Below, in pieces: positions 33,627-40,238 of a stretch of 40,238 nucleotides of DNA. This DNA comes from Nocardia alni. Its GTDB lineage: Bacteria; Actinomycetota; Actinomycetes; Mycobacteriales; Mycobacteriaceae. The notes below the pieces were generated by a model, which worked only from the letters and a program-made list of their open reading frames with translations, was not told where the DNA came from and ran no database searches. The position numbers and the translations under genes are program-made. Each line of letters starts with the position of its first letter. Within the stretch, counting starts at the first letter, position 1. The DNA lies in assembly GCF_019038435.1 (NCBI RefSeq), contig NZ_JAGPOX010000092.1:1-40238 (forward strand), written 5' to 3'.

Positions 33627-34778
33627 GTGCAAGAGGTCGACGACGTGCTGGGCCGGCTACGGCGATACCCCGATGTGGAGGCGGTGAATCTCTATGCGGT
33701 CGACGCCGCCGACCGGCTGATTCTCGATGTCGCCGCCGACGCGCTCGCGGTCGCGGGCGACGGCGGCGTCGCGGTGATCGACGACGGATACGGCGCGCTC
33801 ACCCTGGGCGCCGTCGCCGCGCACGACCTGCGCCGGGTGCGGGTGCATCAGGACCTGCTCACCGGCGAACTCGCCCTGGCCAACAACGCCCGTGCGGTCG
33901 GGCTGGCCGATCGCTATACCGCCCACGCCCTGGGCCGCGAACTGCTCGAGGGGGTGCGGGTGGTGCTGCTGCGGCTGCCGCGGGCGCTGTCCGGCCTCGC
34001 CGAGATCGCCGACGCCATCGCTCGATACGCCGATCCGGGCGTGCGAGTGTTCGCCGGGGCGCGCGACAAGTACCTGACTCCGGCGATGAACGACGTTCTG
34101 GCCGAATCGTTCTCGTCGGTGCAGGCGAGCCGGGGGCGGCAGAAGTCGCGCATTCTCACCGCGCGCGATCCCAAATCTCCTGGCCCCGTGCCCTATCCGA
34201 TCCGCGAGCAGCTCGAGGAGCTGGACCTCGAGGTGGTCGCGCACGGCGCGGCGTTCTCCGGTCCGCGGCTGGACCTGGGCACCCGCTTCCTGATCGAACA
34301 TCTGCGGCGGATGAAGCCCGACGCGCACCAGGCGATCGATCTGGGGTGCGGCACAGGCATTCTCGCCGTCGCGCTGGCGAAGGCGCGGCCGCATCTGACC
34401 GTGGTCGGCACGGATCAGTCCGCGGCGGCCGTAGCCTCGGCGCGGGCCACGGCCGCCGCCAACGGCGTCGCCGACCGGGTGACGGTCGTGCGCGACGACG
34501 CGATGTCCGCGATCGGCGACAACAGCGCGGACCTGGTGCTGTGCAATCCGCCGTTCCACATCGGGGCGGCGGTGCACACCGGATCGGCGATCAAGATGTT
34601 CACCGAGACCGGGCGAGTCTTGCGTCCCGGTGGCGAGCTGTGGACGGTGTACAACTCACATCTGAATTATCGGGGAGTGGTGGAGCGGTTCGTCGGTAAG
34701 ACCGATGTCGTGGGGCGTAATCGCAAGTTCACGGTGACACGGTCGGTGCGAGGACTGCGGGGCGCGCGCCCCGATTGA
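33627..34778 (+). CDS. RsmC/RlmG-like rRNA guanine-N2 methyltransferase
   Basis: 383 residues from GTG 33627. The N-terminal half (about 1-190) is a degenerate methyltransferase-like domain, as in RsmC. The C-terminal half is the catalytic Rossmann domain with DLGCGTGILAVAL (SAM-binding motif I, residues 238-250), VVGTDQSAAAV (motif II) and NPPFH (motif IV, residues 307-311), the signature of amino-group methyltransferases acting on G or A in RNA. RsmC methylates 16S rRNA G1207 and RlmG methylates 23S G1835; which applies is not decided. There is little room for a ribosome binding site directly upstream of GTG, so a leaderless start is possible. Confidence 0.88.
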   Translation: MQEVDDVLGRLRRYPDVEAVNLYAVDAADRLILDVAADALAVAGDGGVAVIDDGYGALTLGAVAAHDLRRVRVHQDLLTGELALANNARAVGLADRYTAHALGRELLEGVRVVLLRLPRALSGLAEIADAIARYADPGVRVFAGARDKYLTPAMNDVLAESFSSVQASRGRQKSRILTARDPKSPGPVPYPIREQLEELDLEVVAHGAAFSGPRLDLGTRFLIEHLRRMKPDAHQAIDLGCGTGILAVALAKARPHLTVVGTDQSAAAVASARATAAANGVADRVTVVRDDAMSAIGDNSADLVLCNPPFHIGAAVHTGSAIKMFTETGRVLRPGGELWTVYNSHLNYRGVVERFVGKTDVVGRNRKFTVTRSVRGLRGARPD

Positions 34779-34842
34779 TCCGCGCACGAGGTGATCATCG
34801 AACGGTAGGGTCGTGTTGGTCCGTTTTCATCCGAATGGGAAC

Positions 34843-34870
34843 TTGTATTCCCAGCGGCACGTTGGATACT
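34843..34870 (+). promoter_or_regulatory. Candidate promoter of the Bax-inhibitor-1-like gene
   Basis: TTGTAT (34843-34848) and GATACT (34865-34870) are separated by 16 bases, about 52 bases before the GTG start. Both hexamers are close to housekeeping-sigma consensus. Not tested. Confidence 0.35.
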
Positions 34871-34921
34871 CAGAACGGCCACGATAGCCGTGGACCGCGA
34901 CTTCCGGAAAGGCACAAGACG

Positions 34922-35767
34922 GTGCGCACTTCAAGCAACCCGATCTTCAGAAACTTGCCGCAGCAGCAGCGCAGCGGCTATGCGGGGTTCGGTTCGCCGA
35001 CTGCCGGCGCCGGACAGTTCAACCAGTACGGCCAGCCGCAGGCGCCGTACCAGCCTTATGGGCAGGCCCCGGCCACCCGGCCGATGACCATCGATGACGT
35101 CGTCACCAAGACCGGCATCACCCTCGGTGTGGTCACTCTCACGGCGATCATCTCCTACGTGCTGACCTCGATGAACAACAGCCTCGGCGGCTTGTTCGTG
35201 GGCGTCGGCGGCCTGGTCGGCTTCGTGCTGGTGATGGTCGCGTCCTTCGGCCGTAAGCAGGACAACCCGGCCATCGTGCTGAGCTACGCGGCGTTCGAGG
35301 GTCTGTTCCTGGGCGCGCTGTCGTTCATGTTCACCAACGTGCGCTTCGGCGGTGTCGGCGGCTCGGGTCTGATCGCCGAGGCGGTGCTGGGCACCTTCGG
35401 CGTGTTCTTCGGCATGCTCGTGGTCTACAAGACAGGCGCGATCCGGGTCACGCCGCGCTTCACCCGCATGATGGTCGCGGCCATGATCGGCGTGCTCGTC
35501 CTCATGCTCGGCAACCTGGTCGCCAGCTTCTTCCACGCCGGCGGTCTGGGCCTGCGCAGCGGCGGCGCGATGTCGATCGTGTTCAGCCTGGTCGTGATCT
35601 GCGTGGCGGCGTTCAGCTTCCTGCTGGACTTCGACGCCGCCGACCAGCTGATCCGCGCCGGTGCGCCGGAGCGGGCGGCCTGGCGGGTGGCCCTGGGGCT
35701 GACCGTCACACTGGTCTGGCTGTACCTCGAGATCCTGCGCCTGCTCAGCTACCTGCAGCGCAACTAG
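34922..35767 (+). CDS. Bax inhibitor-1/YccA-family membrane protein
   Basis: 281 residues from GTG 34922, with GGAAAGG 9 bases upstream. A 55-residue cytosolic N-terminus rich in Gln, Pro, Tyr and Gly (QPQAPYQPYGQAPA) precedes seven hydrophobic helices. The family signature is seen in helices 3-4 (IVLSYAAFEGLFLGALS) and the C-terminal AFSFLLDFDAADQLI, with paired Asp residues as in the YetJ/BI-1 pH-sensitive calcium channel centre. Members are calcium-leak or stress-related channels in the cytoplasmic membrane. The Gln/Pro/Tyr tail is typical of actinobacterial homologues. It is monocistronic with a terminator at 35785-35817. Confidence 0.93.
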   Translation: MRTSSNPIFRNLPQQQRSGYAGFGSPTAGAGQFNQYGQPQAPYQPYGQAPATRPMTIDDVVTKTGITLGVVTLTAIISYVLTSMNNSLGGLFVGVGGLVGFVLVMVASFGRKQDNPAIVLSYAAFEGLFLGALSFMFTNVRFGGVGGSGLIAEAVLGTFGVFFGMLVVYKTGAIRVTPRFTRMMVAAMIGVLVLMLGNLVASFFHAGGLGLRSGGAMSIVFSLVVICVAAFSFLLDFDAADQLIRAGAPERAAWRVALGLTVTLVWLYLEILRLLSYLQRN

Positions 35768-35784
35768 CGGCTCGAGCACTTCGA

Positions 35785-35817
35785 ACGGGTGGTCGCCGGA
35801 TTTCGGCGGCCACCCGT
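35785..35817. terminator. Terminator between convergent BI-1 and DUF1330 genes
   Basis: A 14-bp stem (35785-35798 with 35804-35817; one G-T pair) closes a 5-base loop, 18 bases after the BI-1 stop and 14 before the DUF1330 stop. Confidence 0.75.
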
Positions 35818-35830
35818 CGCGTGTTCGTGT

Positions 35831-36169
35831 TCAGGCGTGCGACACACTCGTGGCGAGCCCATCGGTGGCGATATGGTCGCTGCCGCAGTATTCGGCCAGC
35901 ATGACGATGCTGGTGGCGTTGTTCGTGCGCAGCGGCAGAATCTCCAGGTATTCGGGGGACTGGTACCAGCCCTCGGCCGCCCCGTAATCCGGAAATTCGA
36001 TCACGATGACATTGCCGTTGGCGGGCCCCTCGACGACGAGTTGCCGCCCGCCGTGCACGATGAAGCGCCCGCCGAACGGCGCGAGCGTGGCATCGATACG
36101 CTCGAGGTATTCGATGATCTCGGCGTTGACATCGACGTTGTGGAGATGAGCGACGGCGTAGGCGGGCAT
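35831..36169 (-). CDS. DUF1330 family protein
   Basis: 112 residues from ATG 36169, with GGAGC upstream. The sequence is of the ferredoxin-like, dimeric alpha/beta-barrel type: EYLERIDATLAPFGGRFIVHGG, then NVIVIEFPDYGAAEGWYQSPEYLEILPLR, which is the signature of DUF1330. Small cytosolic proteins of unknown enzyme function; some related dimeric barrels are monooxygenases. It is divergent from the alpha/beta hydrolase gene, and the 92-base space holds a small palindrome, so the two may be co-regulated. Confidence 0.92.
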   Translation of the reverse strand: MPAYAVAHLHNVDVNAEIIEYLERIDATLAPFGGRFIVHGGRQLVVEGPANGNVIVIEFPDYGAAEGWYQSPEYLEILPLRTNNATSIVMLAEYCGSDHIATDGLATSVSHA

Positions 36170-36234
36170 TTCTGGCTCCTCGGGTGAATTGCTCTGGCGC
36201 CTTTGATGTTTCCGTGCCGGATGAATGAAGTCGA

Positions 36235-36249
36235 TTACCTGGAAGGTAA
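36235..36249. promoter_or_regulatory. Small palindrome upstream of the alpha/beta hydrolase
   Basis: TTACCT (36235-36240) and AGGTAA (36244-36249) flank GGA. It lies directly before the ribosome binding site of the hydrolase, overlapping the position where a repressor would block translation or transcription. No regulator gene is adjacent. Confidence 0.35.
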
Positions 36250-36261
36250 GGAGTCGTGCAC

Positions 36262-37047
36262 ATGCCGTATGCCGAAGCTACCGACGGGACCCGTATCGCG
36301 TATCAGGCCGCGGGCGAAGGTTTCCCGTTGGTGCTGCTGGCCGGGCAGTCGAACAACCACCACTGGTGGGACGGCATTCGGGAGGACTTCCACGACGCGC
36401 ATCGCACGATCACCATCGACTATCGTGGCACCGGAGATAGCGATAAGCCCGATACCGTCTACAGCACAACAGGATTCGCCGACGATGTGATCTCCGTGCT
36501 GAATGAGCTCGGTATCGAACGGGCCGACGTGTACGGCACATCGATGGGTGGCCGGGTCGCGCAGTGGGTGGCGGCCGCGTACCCCGAACGGGTGCGCGCG
36601 CTGGTCCTCGGCTGCACCTCGCCCGGCGGCAAGCACGCCGTCGAGCGCGGCAACGACATCCGCCGGGCACTGGCCGCCGCGTCGACCGCCCAGCAGACCC
36701 TGCTCACACTGATGTACACCCCGGCCTACCTGGCCCGCACCACCGGCCCCTACCAGACCATGGGCGATCCCGACATGCCGTACTACACCAAGCGCCGTCA
36801 CCTGATCGCCAGCCACCGGCACGACGCCTGGGACGCCCTCCCCGACATCACCGCCCCCACCCTGATAGTCCACGGCGCCGACGACGTCTTCAACCCATCC
36901 GCGAACGCCCCCCTACTCGCCGAACGCATCCCGGGCGCCCGCTACGCACTGATCCCAGGCGCCCGCCACGCCTACTTCGAAGAATTCCGCTCCGTCGCAA
37001 GCCCTCTGGTACGAGACTTCCTCGCCGGAGCCATAACCACCTTCTGA
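36262..37047 (+). CDS. Alpha/beta-fold hydrolase
   Basis: 261 residues from ATG 36262 with AAGGAG 8 bases upstream; GTG 36256 would be too close. Canonical fold: VLLAGQSNNHHWWDGI (oxyanion region), DYRGTGDSDKP, nucleophile elbow YGTSMGG with Ser94, LIVHGADDVFNPSAN with the catalytic Asp, and GARHAYFEEF with the His near residue 237. It resembles 3-oxoadipate enol-lactonase/haloperoxidase-type enzymes, but the substrate is not shown. It is followed by a 32-base perfect palindrome that probably ends transcription. Confidence 0.92.
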   Translation: MPYAEATDGTRIAYQAAGEGFPLVLLAGQSNNHHWWDGIREDFHDAHRTITIDYRGTGDSDKPDTVYSTTGFADDVISVLNELGIERADVYGTSMGGRVAQWVAAAYPERVRALVLGCTSPGGKHAVERGNDIRRALAAASTAQQTLLTLMYTPAYLARTTGPYQTMGDPDMPYYTKRRHLIASHRHDAWDALPDITAPTLIVHGADDVFNPSANAPLLAERIPGARYALIPGARHAYFEEFRSVASPLVRDFLAGAITTF

Positions 37048-37092
37048 AACGGACCCGCCTCGGCGCAAGCGCTGTTCAGCGCCACATACAAC

Positions 37093-37124
37093 TGTGGGCG
37101 GCTGTCTCGAGACAGCCGCCCACA
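37093..37124. terminator. Perfect 32-base palindrome after the hydrolase gene
   Basis: Bases 37093-37124 equal their own reverse complement, centred on CTCGAG. As RNA it gives a stem of about 14 bp. It lies 46 bases after the hydrolase stop and probably terminates transcription. Confidence 0.7.
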
Positions 37125-37131
37125 TCGTTGA

Positions 37132-37258
37132 GGTCCGGGCATGCCCCGGGACTCTCGTCGGGTTATCTGATAAGGGTCCGGGGCGTGGCCTTGGGATTCC
37201 CGTCGGGTTATCCGACTATTCGGGGGTCCGGGGGCATGGCCCCGGAATTCCCCGACCG
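37132..37258. repeat. Three imperfect tandem repeats, 34-50 bases each
   Basis: Units begin GGTCCGGG at 37132, 37175 and 37225. The first two share CGTCGGGTTATC(T/C)GA (37156-37170 and 37201-37215, 14 of 15 bases). Each contains a semi-palindromic block such as GGGGGCATGGCCCC. They fill the space between the hydrolase terminator and the convergent thiolase stop (37272). Confidence 0.7.
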
Positions 37259-37271
37259 CAGCGGTCGAGCG

Positions 37272-38492
37272 TCAGCTCAACCGCTCCAACACCATCGCCA
37301 TGCCCTGCCCGCCGCCGACGCACATGGTCTCCAGACCGAACTGCTTGTCGTGGGTCTGCAGGTTGTTGATCAGGGTGGCGGAGATCCGGGCGCCGGTCAT
37401 GCCGAACGGGTGGCCCAGCGCGATCGCGCCACCGGAGACGTTCAGCTTGTCCAGGTCCATCTTCAGCTCGCGCGCGGAGCCCAGGACCTGCACCGCGAAC
37501 GCCTCGTTGATCTCGTAGAGGTCGATGTCGTCGATGGTCTTGCCCGCGAGCTTCAGCGCCTTGCGGACCGCTTCGATCGGGCCCAGGCCCATGATCTCGG
37601 GCGACAGGCCCGAGACGCCGGTGGACACGATCCGCGCCAGCGGGGTCAGGCCCAGCTCCTTGGCCTTGGTGTCGCTCATGACGACCAGCGCGGCGGCGCC
37701 GTCGTTGAGCGGGCAGGCGTTACCGGCGGTGATGGTGCCGTCGGGGCGGAAGACGGGCTTCAGCTGCGAGATTTTCTCGTAGGTGGTGCCCGCGCGGGGG
37801 CCGTCGTCGGTGGAGACGACCGTGCCGTCCGGCAGCGTCACCGGGGTGATCTCGCGCTCGAAGAAGCCGGACTTGATGGCCTCCTCGGCACGGTTCTGCG
37901 ACCGCACGCCCCAGTGGTCCTGCTCCTCGCGGGAGATGCCGGTGTACTGGGCGACGTTCTCGGCGGTCTGGCCCATCGCGATGTAGATGTCCGGCAGCTC
38001 GCCGCTCTCGCGCGGGTCGGTCCAGCCGCCCGAGCCGCCCTCGGCGCGCTTGGTGGTGCGGGCCTCGGCCTCGGCGAACGCGGCGTTGTGGGTGTCCGGC
38101 CAGCCGTCGGAGGTGCCCTTCGCGAACCGCGAGACCGTCTCCACGCCGGCGGAGATGAAGACGTCGCCCTCGCCGGCCTTGATGGCGTGGAAGGCCATGC
38201 GGGTGGTCTGCAGCGAGGAGGAGCAGTAGCGGTTGAGGGTGACGCCGGGCAGGTAGTCGTAGCCCAGCTGGGTGGCCACGACCTTGGCCATGTTGAAGCC
38301 GCCCTCGCCGCCGGGCTGGCCGCAGCCGAGGATCAGGTCGTCGATCTGCTTGGGATCCAGCGCCGGAACCTTGTCCAGCGCGGCGCGGACCATCTGGGTG
38401 GCCAGATCGTCCGGGCGCATGCTCACCAGTGAGCCCTTCCCGGCGCGCCCGATGGGGGACCGGGCGAAGGAAACAATGACGGCCTCAGGCAT
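37272..38492 (-). CDS. Acetyl-CoA acyltransferase (thiolase), FadA3-like
   Basis: 406 residues from ATG 38492, with GGAG a few bases upstream. Thiolase hallmarks: active-site Cys90 in NRYCSSSLQT, NEAFAVQ, the GGAIALGHPFGMTGAR loop with the catalytic His, and CVGGGQGMA with the second catalytic Cys near residue 391. The enzyme cleaves 3-oxoacyl-CoA with CoA in beta-oxidation, or condenses acetyl-CoA. From memory the length and sequence match mycobacterial FadA3 (Rv1074c), which is likewise next to an SGNH-hydrolase gene (Rv1075c). The two genes are 154 bases apart here on the same strand. Confidence 0.94.
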   Translation of the reverse strand: MPEAVIVSFARSPIGRAGKGSLVSMRPDDLATQMVRAALDKVPALDPKQIDDLILGCGQPGGEGGFNMAKVVATQLGYDYLPGVTLNRYCSSSLQTTRMAFHAIKAGEGDVFISAGVETVSRFAKGTSDGWPDTHNAAFAEAEARTTKRAEGGSGGWTDPRESGELPDIYIAMGQTAENVAQYTGISREEQDHWGVRSQNRAEEAIKSGFFEREITPVTLPDGTVVSTDDGPRAGTTYEKISQLKPVFRPDGTITAGNACPLNDGAAALVVMSDTKAKELGLTPLARIVSTGVSGLSPEIMGLGPIEAVRKALKLAGKTIDDIDLYEINEAFAVQVLGSARELKMDLDKLNVSGGAIALGHPFGMTGARISATLINNLQTHDKQFGLETMCVGGGQGMAMVLERLS

Positions 38493-38646
38493 GAGGACTC
38501 CTTTGTCGGGCGGTACACGGTCAGGCGACCGTATCTATACGCAGTACGGGAACGCGCTTCCGAATGTACGTCGCCATGATCCGAACCGGACATCCGGTCT
38601 CGGCGTTCAGGCTATGCCTGTTTGCTTCCGTGTTGCTCAGGTGGGT

Positions 38647-39513
38647 TCAGTCCATCACGGACGAGGTCCGCATCGCCGACACCGGCACGGGGAGGTCGAG
38701 TTCCCGCAGGATTGCCGGGAGTAGATGCCTGGCGACGAGCTCGTATCCGGCGGCCGAGGGATGGAAGCCGTCGGCGGAGAAAAGGACCTCCGGAGCGGAG
38801 CGGAAGTCGCGCGCCAACAGGTCGCCCATCCGCACCGCCGACCCGCCCGCCGCCCGGGTCGCGCTCGCCTGCGCACGGGCCAAACGGATGCTCCAGCTGT
38901 GCACCACGGTGCGCAGCGGCTGCGGAATGGCCGCCACGGCGCCCAGATACGGGCAGGTGCCGACCACGACGACGCTGCCCGCCGCGTGCAGGCGTTCCAC
39001 CGCCCGCCGCAGCCGATCGGCCGAGCGCAGCACCGAATGCTTTTTGGTGACGTCGTTGGCGCCGACCAGAATCACCGCGACGTCGGGCGGCGGACCGGCC
39101 ACGAACATCGCATCCACCTGTCCGGCGAGCCCTTTCGAGGTGGCGCCGGATATCGCCTTGGTACTCAGCCGGATTCGCCGCCCGCTCACCTCGGCCAGGG
39201 AGCGCGCGATGCGCACGCCAGGCACCTCCTCGGGGCTGCGGCAGCCGACGCCCGCCGCGGTGGAGTCACCGAAGATCATCAGGTGGATATCGGCACGTGC
39301 GCCGCTGCGCCACGGTTCGGGCGCGGTACATCCGGCCGTGTACACCCCGTCGGCCTCCGGCGGCTTCGCCGAATCGCGCCCGATCATCGAGCGTGCGGCC
39401 TGCGCCTGCGCCATGAGCAGCCGATAGGTGGCCCACGACGCCCCGCCGGCGCCGGATCCCGCTGCCACCGTCGCGGCGGTGGTCACCGCGAGCGTGCGCC
39501 ACGTGTGCGTCAT
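38647..39513 (-). CDS. Exported/membrane-anchored SGNH (GDSL) hydrolase, Rv1075c-like
   Basis: 288 residues from ATG 39513, with AGAGAGG about 9 bases upstream. A short N-terminal hydrophobic segment (TLAVTTAATVAAGSGAGG, about residues 7-24) anchors or exports the protein. The SGNH blocks are present: I, IFGDSTAAGVG (Ser84); III, VGANDVT; and V, DGFHPSAAGY with the Asp-x-x-His dyad. These enzymes are esterases, and the mycobacterial counterpart is an exported GDSL esterase. The position next to the thiolase gene is as in Mycobacterium. Confidence 0.9.
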   Translation of the reverse strand: MTHTWRTLAVTTAATVAAGSGAGGASWATYRLLMAQAQAARSMIGRDSAKPPEADGVYTAGCTAPEPWRSGARADIHLMIFGDSTAAGVGCRSPEEVPGVRIARSLAEVSGRRIRLSTKAISGATSKGLAGQVDAMFVAGPPPDVAVILVGANDVTKKHSVLRSADRLRRAVERLHAAGSVVVVGTCPYLGAVAAIPQPLRTVVHSWSIRLARAQASATRAAGGSAVRMGDLLARDFRSAPEVLFSADGFHPSAAGYELVARHLLPAILRELDLPVPVSAMRTSSVMD

Positions 39514-39630
39514 CGACAACAACCTCTCTGGTATCCCTGGTCTCGCCGGGATTCCGATGCTCACCTGCATACATATTGCCGGATGCGCGCCGTCGGAGCA
39601 CTGATCGCCCACTCCGAGCTTATGCACCTA

Positions 39631-39659
39631 TTGAATGTGCCGTTGTTTAGCGGTACATT
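39631..39659 (+). promoter_or_regulatory. Candidate promoter of the Gly/Trp-rich secreted protein gene
   Basis: TTGAAT (39631-39636) and TACATT (39654-39659) with a 17-base spacer closely fit a housekeeping-sigma promoter. A 5' leader of about 95 bases would precede the ATG at 39760. Confidence 0.45.
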
Positions 39660-39759
39660 ATTCACGGTAGTTAGATGATCGGCCGCTCGGGACGGACTTC
39701 GGATCGGATCCCAAGGCGGCCGGAGGTAATGCAGATATTCAATGTGAATAGGAGTTTCG

Positions 39760-40152
39760 ATGTCTCGCTTCGTTCCGATGCGAGTTCGGCGCGCGTTATC
39801 CCGCGTCGTCATCGCATTCGCCGTGGTCACGGCCCCGCTCACGGTCGTCGCGGCGCCCGCGTTCGCCGCGCCTGTCGTCTCGGTCCCGGCGTCACCGAGC
39901 CGGCCCGCGGTTCAACCGATCCAGCAGGCGCGCGGCTGGATGGCGCCGCACTGGCACAACCCCGGCATGTCGGGGTTCGGCCGATGGCATGAGCCCGGCT
40001 TCGGTGGCTGGCGCGGTCACCGCTTCGGTGGCTGGCGTTTCCCGGGTATGGGCGGCTGGCGTTTCCCGGAGTTCGGCGGTGGGAATTTCCAGGGCTTCGG
40101 CGGTTGGCGTATGCCGTGGCTGGGTTGGATGTTCCCGGGCTGGGGTTATTAG
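39760..40152 (+). CDS. Secreted Gly/Trp-rich repeat protein of unknown function
   Basis: 130 residues from ATG 39760, with GGAG 6 bases upstream. A signal peptide with Arg-rich n-region, hydrophobic core (RVVIAFAVVTAPLTVVAAP) and cleavage after AFA (about residue 36) is followed by a short Pro/Ser linker. The mature part is built from repeats on a G-F/M-G-G-W-R-F-P theme (about residues 70-130), with Trp at almost regular spacing and no cysteine. Such aromatic/glycine repeats suggest an unfolded, aggregation-prone or surface-binding protein. I do not recognise the family. A very strong terminator begins at the base after the stop. Confidence 0.75.
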   Translation: MSRFVPMRVRRALSRVVIAFAVVTAPLTVVAAPAFAAPVVSVPASPSRPAVQPIQQARGWMAPHWHNPGMSGFGRWHEPGFGGWRGHRFGGWRFPGMGGWRFPEFGGGNFQGFGGWRMPWLGWMFPGWGY

Positions 40153-40217
40153 CCGCACCCTGAAAACACCGCACCCCGTCCGAAATTCGGACGGGGTGCG
40201 GTGTTTTCAGGGTGCGG
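40153..40217 (+). terminator. Very strong terminator: 32-bp perfect hairpin
   Basis: Bases 40153-40184 are the exact reverse complement of 40186-40217 with a single A at the centre. The hairpin starts immediately after the TAG of the repeat-protein gene. As RNA its apical few pairs open as a loop. It has no T tract; it can stop transcription from both sides and would protect the mRNA 3' end. Confidence 0.85.
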
Positions 40218-40238
40218 GGTGAGTCAGCGCCCCGGGTG

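Noticed and set aside
37132..37258. CRISPR array
   Set aside because: Only three imperfect units of unequal length without distinct spacers, and no cas genes nearby.

Overview
The window is high-G+C actinobacterial chromosome, most likely Nocardia or a close relative in the Mycobacteriales. Pointers are a PknG-type kinase beside a GlnX-like membrane protein, a thiolase next to an exported SGNH hydrolase (the Mycobacterium fadA3-Rv1075c order), two secretory (LIP-family) lipases, an XRE/DUF5753 regulator, a GT87 mannosyltransferase-like protein and frequent GTG starts. These assignments rest on recalled family knowledge; no search was run.

Region 1 (1-4650) is the accessory part. After the tail of a secretory lipase comes a degenerate tRNA-3'-end-like stretch, then a two-gene module of visibly lower G+C: a DUF4365-type (PD-(D/E)XK-like) nuclease gene and an uncharacterised 399-residue partner starting on the next base. 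A complete IS21-family element (752-2985, istA/istB, terminal inverted repeats, 5-bp ATGCT duplication) sits inside the nuclease gene. Removing it with one duplication copy restores one continuous 173-residue reading frame (660-751 joined to 2991-3420). This is the best candidate in the window for an undescribed, probably defence-related, two-gene system, caught shortly after inactivation.

Region 2 (4900-16400) holds redox, efflux and regulatory genes: an ADH-A-like zinc alcohol dehydrogenase, a quinone-reductase-like enzyme, a DinB-fold protein, a DoxX-like protein, a 75-residue ORF coupled to a GlxA/FtrA-type regulator, an MFS permease, a DHA2 exporter with a TesB-like thioesterase, the DUF5753 regulator, a two-helix membrane protein and a GT87 protein.

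Region 3 (16400-25750) has an NCS1 permease behind a hairpin-rich leader and overlapping a phosphotransferase gene, an amino-acid permease, an unrecognised protein, a decayed lipase pseudogene fused by overlap to an intact LIP-family lipase, and a divergent HxlR regulator/oxidoreductase pair.

Region 4 (25750-40238) has the GlnX-like gene and pknG. pknG reads only with a one-base correction between its kinase and TPR domains. A small two-helix protein, a DUF6153-DUF305 pair behind a CsoR-like palindrome, an S10 peptidase, an RsmC-like methyltransferase, a Bax-inhibitor-1 protein, DUF1330, an alpha/beta hydrolase, the thiolase/SGNH pair and a secreted Gly/Trp-rich repeat protein follow. Several intergenic spaces here carry unusually long perfect hairpins.
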